Source: Abelmoschus esculentus
Lineage: Eukaryota > Streptophyta > Magnoliopsida > Malvales > Malvaceae
Length of the DNA stretch: 64,000 nt
Assembly (NCBI GenBank): GCA_035048815.1
Contig: JAUCBN010000004.1
Span: forward strand, 15,590,001 to 15,654,000
Direction: 5' to 3'
Shown here: in pieces, positions 56,988-64,000 of the stretch
How positions within the stretch are numbered: the first letter of the stretch is position 1
Layout: each line of letters begins with the position of its first letter
Position numbers and translations under genes: made by a program
The notes under the pieces: generated by a model
What the model was told of the DNA's origin: nothing
Databases searched by the model: none
The model's input: only the letters and a program-made list of their open reading frames with translations

Positions 56988-58601
56988 TGTTAGAGTATGC
57001 CCAAAGACCAATCATATGATGATTGTATAGATACTTTTATTTACCAATTTTATTGAATAAAGGCATTGTCATTATTGTTTTCAGATATATGTGTCACATA
57101 AACTGAGAAACAATAAGGTCCATATAATAATATATGTATTATTATTAAAAGATCCTTAATCAAGTATTATTATGGGTATGGACAATAATGATACGCTTAA
57201 GACTAACATGTGATTAATTGATGACAATGAGTTGTCATTGACATAGAGATGTCAGAATTGATACATGAATATATTAGTAGGGAATAATATATTGGATTGA
57301 CCCACTATGAGCATATATCTTGGATTATTATGTGACAGTCACGATATTGCTCATAATGACAGCTATATGTATAATCCTTAGACTTGAGACTATTACTATC
57401 TCAACATATGTTGTTTTATGTCTTGATGCAGTTAAATGTGTTTCGTAATTAGTTACACTATAAAAACTGACATTGGACATATTACAATATATGTAGTGAG
57501 ATGTGAATAATCAAGATAGGATTTGTCCTTCCTACATAATAGGAAAATATATCAAAGGCCACTTGATTGAGTGAGACTAGAAATTCATGGCCATGCTTGA
57601 ATACGTTGATATGAGATATCACAAGTTATTTATTAAAGTAGTCCACTCTAGATATCAAGAAACATTAAAATAGGCTATACAAGTGTGATTATTCCAAGAC
57701 TTGTGCCTATTAAAGATATAAAAGGACAAAGGGATATAATACATTAAAAGAGTTGGTCACGGACATGATACATCGAATCATGATCTCTTGTAACTTAGAT
57801 GACAATGATATATTGCTAGATGTCACTCATTGTTTTTAATATTAAAATTGTTCTAATATTATTACTAACGTTACAATGAGCCTACAGGGTCACACCCAAT
57901 GGTTGAAAAGGAGCAGAAATATATATGTATAAGTAGATTATATTTAATCCTGAATTTTAAATAAAGGATATAATTAAAGTAATTATATCCCTTTTAAATT
58001 CGAATTAAATATAGATTCTGAAATTTAAGGAAATAATTAAAGTAATTATTTCCTATAAACCAATTCAGAATCAAACTCTTTAAATTCGAATTAAATATAG
58101 ATTCTGAAATTTAAGGAAATAATTAAAGTAATTATTTCCTACAAACCAATTCAGAATCAAACTCTTTAAATTCGAATTAAATATAAATTCTGAAATTTAA
58201 GGAAATAATTAAAGTAATTATCTCCTATAAACCAATTCAGAATCAAACTCTTATACCTAGGGTTACACCTATATAAAGGATCAATTGGTCTAGCAGCCAT
58301 ATATAGAATTCAGAATTCCCAAAACCCCTAAAACCACGAAAAACTGTTTTTCGAGATTTTGCTCTCTTAACCGGGTGAACTGAGTAGAGGCCGAGACGAT
58401 ATTCGTGGAAGCTAAAGATTCGAATTATCGAACGATCATGATTGTAGCAAACCTAGTTGTTATTTTTGCTGCTTATCAAGGAACCCAATATAAGTCATCA
58501 CTTCTCTTCCTCCCGATTTCGGATTAAACGTACATGGATCACTGGAAAGATCGTCGTAATTTTGTTCCGCTGCGCCATGGGGTGTGCCGGCGGTCCCAAC
58601 A
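56988..58601 (+). repeat. Copia-C 5' LTR
   Basis: 1614 bp, TGTTAGAGTATGCCC...GGTCCCAACA, with the hairpin repeats (about 57950-58243) and TATA box CTATATAAAGG at 58269-58279. Confidence 0.94.
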
Positions 58602-58602
58602 G

Positions 58603-58615
58603 TGGTATCAGAGCC
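58603..58615 (+). other. Copia-C primer-binding site (tRNA-Met)
   Basis: TGGTATCAGAGCC one base after the LTR. The leader 58616-60043 that follows matches the Copia-B leader and has no gene. Confidence 0.93.
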
Positions 58616-60043
58616 ACTTGTACGATCCGTAATCGGGTTAAAGACTTGGGTGATGCGATATGTATGAGATGCATAATTTGTTTTACTCTATCGGCGATAT
58701 AAAATTTGATATTGCTAGTCGATTAGGGATACGATTAATATGTTAATCTGTTAATTACAGTCGTCATGTTGTTACAAGGGTTTTACGATATTCATATGTC
58801 AGTCGTTGACATAGTGATCGACGAAAGTGCGATAGCAGATCGCATCAAGGAAAAAGGAATAATTGTTATTCCGATATGGAAAAATCTAAGGGATTTTAAA
58901 ATCCCAAAAACACGATTCTGTTGATAAATCTTATCAAATCGTGATGTTTTTCCATAGAAAAATAGTCGCTATTTTTCAAAATTTCCTGCCGTGGGCGTAA
59001 GGGGTTTCGCCCCTTGACCCCTTCGTAGGCAACATAGATTGTAGGCCCATATTGGCAATATTAACGAATTCGTGATAGCATATATATGATATGTTTGCTT
59101 TGCACGGTGTTTGACATGCATGGTTATAGCCCTTGTGTTTACAAATAGTTGTAAATTTTAAATACGGCCTGCGTGCCGTGCCTTTCTCTATCTCTATTGT
59201 ACTTCTCCTCTCATCTTACTCCCTCGTATGTAAAACGAGTTTCTATAATTGTAACATTATTCCAAGAAGCAATCAAGACGTTTGGAGCAAAGGCGAGAAG
59301 ATGCTTGGGAAGCAAGTTTAGTGTAGAATTAGGGTTTTAAGGTTCTCCCATTGGCTTGGGATGGGCCACCTTAGTTCTTTATTTTGGGCTATAACCATTG
59401 CAATGTTTTTTATATCTATCATGTATGTGATGCAATATATGATATATATCTTCTACTCGCATATATTGATGAGATCAATAAGGGCTAGATTAAAAGAAAT
59501 AACTATGAGATATTTAATGTTTTCCTTCAAATTAATCTAAGTTAAAATTAGCCGTCCAATATTTGCCCTCGTTAAGGCCTTGATCGATCTTATGTGGGTT
59601 TTGCCAAAGCATTAGCAAATAAGTCCATCTTGGTTAAACGCGAAGAATAAACAAGTGATATTCGTCGGTCGAAATATTGGTAATAACTTAGTTAGGTTGT
59701 TCTAATAGGATTAGAAACCTAAAGGCTAAGTATTTGGTTAAGTCATGAGATGACTGAACAAGAGTTGTTCACCAAATAGAGGAGTTACATGAGATGTAAT
59801 TAGTAAAGGGTTACTTACCTAAATAACCTCTATCCTAAAAGAAAAGCCAAAGCTAATTTAGGAAATTGGTGCATTATGGATCCTCACTCACTAGAAAAAT
59901 TTCGTTAAATTTTTCCGAAATTAAAAACGAGAGGGGTTTTTAATTTTGAACAAAATTGTGGGAGTATTTTATAAACAAAGTCCTATTTATAATATTTCAA
60001 ATTGGTAAATTTATATTATGTATTTCCATTGTTGTAGATCTAA

Positions 60044-63000
60044 ATGACAAACAACACTATATCATTGCGATTACTCCTTGAGAAGGAGAAACTCAATGGC
60101 GTAAACTTCCTTGATTGGTTCCGTAATTTGAGAATTGTTCTCAAACAGGAAAGAAAGGAATATGTCATTGAAGAACCTGTTCCGGATGAACCGGCAACTA
60201 ATGCTTCTAGAGATGACAAATACAAGTTTAAGAAACACATGGATGACATGTTAGATGTCGGATGTCTTATGCTTGCTACCATGACTCCTGATCTTCAGAA
60301 GCAACATGAGGACATGGTTGCATATGATATGATTCAAAACCTCAAAGAAATATATGAGGAGCAAGCACGTCAAGAGAGGTATGAGACCTCTAAAGCTCTA
60401 TTTCAGTGCAAAATGGTAGAGGGATCTCCTGTTGGAGCTCATGTCATTAAGATGATAGGCTATATCCAAACGTTGGAAAAGCTGGGTTTTCCTCTCAAGG
60501 ATGAATTGGCTACTGATGTTATTCTGCAATCGTTGCCGAATAGCTTCAATCAATTTGTCCTTAATTTCAACATGAATGAAATTAACAAAACTTTGCCATA
60601 GTTACATGGCATGTTACGAACTGCTGAGAAAAATATGTCTAAAGGTGGACCAAAGCCCATTCTGATGGTCCGCAAGGACAAAGGAAAGGGAATGGCAGTG
60701 GCAAAGTACAAGGGTAAAGGTAAGCCTATACCCAAAGAACATGATGCACTGAAACCCAAAGGGGGAGTTAGCAAGGAAGGAAAATGTTTCCACTGCAATA
60801 AGACCGTACACCGGAAAAGAAATTGCCCCATTTACCTTGAAGAGGTCAAGAAGGCAAAAGCAGATGATGCATCTGCTTCAGGTATTTATGTTATCGATGT
60901 GAATCTGTCAACATCTTCTTCTTGGGTATTAGATACCGGTTGTGGTTATCACATCTGTACTTCTGTACAGGGACTGCAAAAGAGAAGGAATCTAGCTAAG
61001 GGAGACGTAGACCTACGAGTGGGAAATGGAGCAAGAGTTGCTGCATTAGCTATAGGAACATACGTTTTATCTTTACCTAGTGGACTTGATTTACATTTAG
61101 AAGATTATTATTTTGTGCCTAGTTTGACTAAAAACATTATTTCTATTTCTTGTTTGGACAAGATTGGATTTGAAATTATTATTAAGAATAATTGTTGTTT
61201 CTTTTATCTCGATAATGTTTTTTTATGGTTCAGCATAATTGGTTAATGGCTTATATATTTTAAATCAAGAAAATGTCATTTATAACATAAATACCAAGAG
61301 ATCAAAAACAAATGATTCAAATCAAACTTATCTCTGGCATTGTCGTTTAGGCCATATAAGTGAGAAACGCATATCAAGACTTCATAAAGATGGATTCTTA
61401 GATTCATTTGTTTTCGAACAACTGGATGTATGTGAATCTTGCTTATTAGGAAAAATGACTAAGGCTCATTTTAATGGTAAAAGTGAGCGAGCAAAGTGAT
61501 TTATTAGGATTAATACATAGTGTTGTATATGGACCAATGAACATACAAGCTAGAGGTGGATTTCAGTACTTCATCACTTTCACTGATGACTTCAGTCGAT
61601 ATGCTTACATTTACCTTATGCGCCATAAATCTGAGGCTATCGAAAAGTTTAAAGAATTCAAGAATGAAGTACAAAATCAACTAGGCAAGAGTATTAAAGC
61701 ACTTCGATCAGATCGAGGTGGAGAATACTTAAGCATAGAATTTGATGAACTCCTTAAAGAATGTGGGATTGTCTCACAACTTACTCCACCAGGTACACCA
61801 CAATTGAATGGAGTTTCTGAGAGGAGAAATCGAACTTTGTTAGACATGGTTCGATCAATGATGAGTCATAGTGATCTTCCGACTTCTTTCTGGGGACATG
61901 CTCTAGAAACAGCCGCTTTCACTTTAAATCGTATTCCGTCTAAATCTGTTCAAAAGACACCATATGAGATATGGACTGAAAAACGTCCTAGTATGTCTTT
62001 TATGAAGATTTAAGGTTACGAAGCATATGTCGAACATTAGATGTCTACAAAGCTCGAACCCAAATCTTATAAGTGTAATTTTGTTGGATATCCCAAAGAA
62101 ACTAAGGGATATTATTTCTTTAACCCTCAAGAGAACAAAGTGTTTGTTGCTCGAACAAAAGTTTTTCTCGAAAGAGAATTTTTCAATAAGAAAGGAAAGG
62201 GTAGAGACATTGAACTTGGAGAAGTTCAAGAACAACAAATCACTGAACCTAAGATTGAATATGTTCCACAAATTGTTAAGGAACAGTCAACAGATTTAGA
62301 AACACAACCACTGCGTAGGCCCACAAGAGAACGCCATGCACCTGAGAGATATGGATTTCTCATTACCACGCATGGAGATATTCTCATTATGGATCAAGAT
62401 GAGCCAAGAACTTATCAAGAGGCAGTATCGAGCCCAGACTCTGAGAAATGGCTTGAGGCCATGAAATCTGAGATGGAATCCATGTCAGTCAACCAAGTAT
62501 GGACTTTGGTTGAATCACCTGATAGGGTAAAACCTATAGGGTGTAAATAGGTTTTCAAGAAGAAAACCGACATGGATGGAAACGTACAAACATACAAGGG
62601 GCGACTAGTCGCTAAATGTTTTCGACAAGTTCATGGTATTAACTATGACGAAACTTTCTCCCCTGTAGCTATGTTTAAATCCATCCGGATCTTGCTTACT
62701 ATAGCTACATTCCATGATTATGAAATTTGGCAAATGGACGTCAAAACCGCTTTCCTTAATGGAAAACTTGAAGAGGATGTGTATATGACACAACCAGAAG
62801 GTTTTGTCGCTCCAACAAATGTTGGAAATGTTTATAAGCTACAAAGGTCAATTTATGGACTAAAGCAAGCTTCTCGAAGCTGGAATCTTCGTCTCAATGA
62901 TGCGATCAAAGAGTTTGGTTTTATCAAGAACGAAGATGAGCCTTGTGTTTACAAGAAGACTAGTGGGAGCATTGTTTCTTTCCTAATCTTGTATGTATAT

Positions 63001-63132
63001 GACATACTTCTTATAGGAAACGATATACCTACCTTACAGTCAGTTAAGACTTGGTTAAGTAGTTGTTTCTCTATGAAAGATTTGGGTGAGGCAGCATATA
63101 TCTTAGAGGTTAAAATCTATAAAGATAGATAA
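60044..63132 (+). pseudogene. Copia-C gag-PR-IN-RT polyprotein, RNase H absent
   Basis: ATG 60044. Gag is cut by TAG 60599-60601. The frame resumes with the knuckle C-F-H-C-N-K-T-V-H-R-K-R-N-C and protease V-L-D-T-G-C-G-Y-H. A frameshift in a T-run near 61215 and another near 61494 divide the integrase, which keeps R-S-D-R-G-G-E-Y and P-Q-L-N-G-V-S-E-R-R-N-R. TAA 62011-62013 falls at the same codon as TAG 31535 of Copia-B. TAG 62548-62550 is also shared, whereas TAG 62038-62040 and the 60599 stop are private. In RT the catalytic motif reads Y-V-Y-D (62992-63003), so the first Asp is lost. Coding ends K-I-Y-K-D-R at 63132, exactly as in Copia-B, and AGTAGGAGA (63222-63230) precedes the 3' LTR. 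Confidence 0.92.
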
Positions 63133-63231
63133 GGATGACTCAAGATCGCAATCTGGATTTGTGTTTTGTCGTCACACTGAGTCACTCGGTATTAGATATG
63201 TGAGTGATTGGTCTTAGTGCTAGTAGGAGAT

Positions 63232-64000
63232 TGTTAGAGTATTCCCAAAGACCAATCATATGATGATTGTATAGATACTTTTATTTACCAATTTTATTGA
63301 ATAAAGGCATTGTCATTATTGTTTTCAGATATATGTGTCACATAAACTGAGAAACAATAAGGTCCATATAATAATATATGTATTATTATTAAAAGATCCT
63401 TAGTCAAGTATTATTATGGGTATGGACAATAATAATACGCTTAAGACTAACATGTGATTAATTGATGACAATGAGTTGTCATTGACATAGAGATGTTAGA
63501 ATTAATACATGAATATATTAGTAGAGAATAATATATTGGATTGACCCAGTATGAGCATATATCTTGGATTATTATGTGACAGTCACGATATTGCTCAGAG
63601 TGACAACTATATGTATAATCCTTAGACTTGAGACTATTACTATCTCAACATATGTTGTTTTATGTCTTGATGCAGTTAAATGTGTTTCGTAATTAGTTAC
63701 ACTATAAAAACTGACATTGGACATATTACAATATATGTAGTGAGATGTGAATAATCAAGATAGGATTTGTCCTTCCTACATAATAGGAAAATATATCAAA
63801 GGCCACTTGATTGAGTGAGACTAGAAATGCATGGCCATGCTTGAATACGTTGATATGAGATATCACAAGTTATTTATTAAAGTACTCCACTCTAGATATC
63901 AAGAAACATTAAAATAGGCTATACAAGTGTGACTATTCCAAGACTTGTGCCTATTAAAGATATAAAAGGACAAAGGGATATAATACATTAAAAGAGTTGG
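63232..64000 (+). repeat. Copia-C 3' LTR, partial
   Basis: The first 769 bp of the 3' LTR, matching 56988-57755 with few differences (for example gagtattcccaaag here against gagtatgcccaaag). Truncated by the window end. Confidence 0.93.

Larger units (their letters stand above)
56988..64000 (+). mobile_element. Copia-C, same family as Copia-B, runs off the window
   Basis: 5' LTR 56988-58601, primer site, leader, defective gag-PR-IN-RT and the first 769 bp of the 3' LTR. It is highly similar to Copia-B throughout, including the absent RNase H and several stops. It is inserted in Gypsy-3, flanked on the left by TCCTG (56983-56987). The right target site lies outside the window. Confidence 0.93.

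Overview
The window is repeat-dense nuclear DNA from a flowering plant, probably a eudicot. The evidence is an intron-containing F-box/PP2-type gene start, tRNA-Met and tRNA-Asp primer sites typical of plant retroelements, copia, Athila-like and L1-type elements, and an integrated caulimovirid. A solo LTR rich in TATCGATACC-type motifs reminds me of Malvaceae genomes, but that is a weak hint.

Layout. 1-1770: a degenerate minisatellite, then the first two exons of an F-box/PP2 gene whose remainder is missing. 1771-17160: a head-to-tail array of an endogenous pararetrovirus with a unit of about 7.0 kb. It holds a 3' fragment, two near-identical genome lengths and a 5' fragment. ORF1 carries coat protein, movement protein, protease, RT and RNase H in that order in one frame. 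ORF2 overlaps its end by 8 nt. Both full-length ORF1 copies are broken; ORF2 is open only in copy 2. 17161-18400: an AT-rich repeat and an L1-like LINE fragment.

18425-64000 is one nest of LTR retrotransposons. Copia-A (18425-46709) lies in the LINE. It is split by (i) Gypsy-1 (18951-38973), a minus-strand Athila-like element with three LTRs and two internal regions, whose second internal region holds Copia-B (26519-34372), and (ii) a 3.7-kb solo LTR (39326-43018). Gypsy-2 (46710-53713) cuts off the 3' end of Copia-A, Gypsy-3 (53714-56987) interrupts Gypsy-2, and Copia-C (56988 to the window end) interrupts Gypsy-3. Perfect 5-bp target duplications support Gypsy-1 (CATGT) and Copia-B (GAAAA).

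The most unusual signals are non-coding. Gypsy-1 and Gypsy-2 carry a tandem series of stem-loops in the 3' internal region. The stems differ in sequence but stay paired, and every loop is 14 nt. The series lies between two polypurine-like modules in Gypsy-1 and downstream of the internal module in Gypsy-2. The Athila-like elements are also sprinkled with a 10-bp near-palindrome TGCC-NN-GGCA whose centre is family specific. Copia-B and Copia-C share a missing RNase H and the same early stops, so this family probably spread as a non-autonomous derivative. I see no intact cellular gene, RNA gene or CRISPR array.
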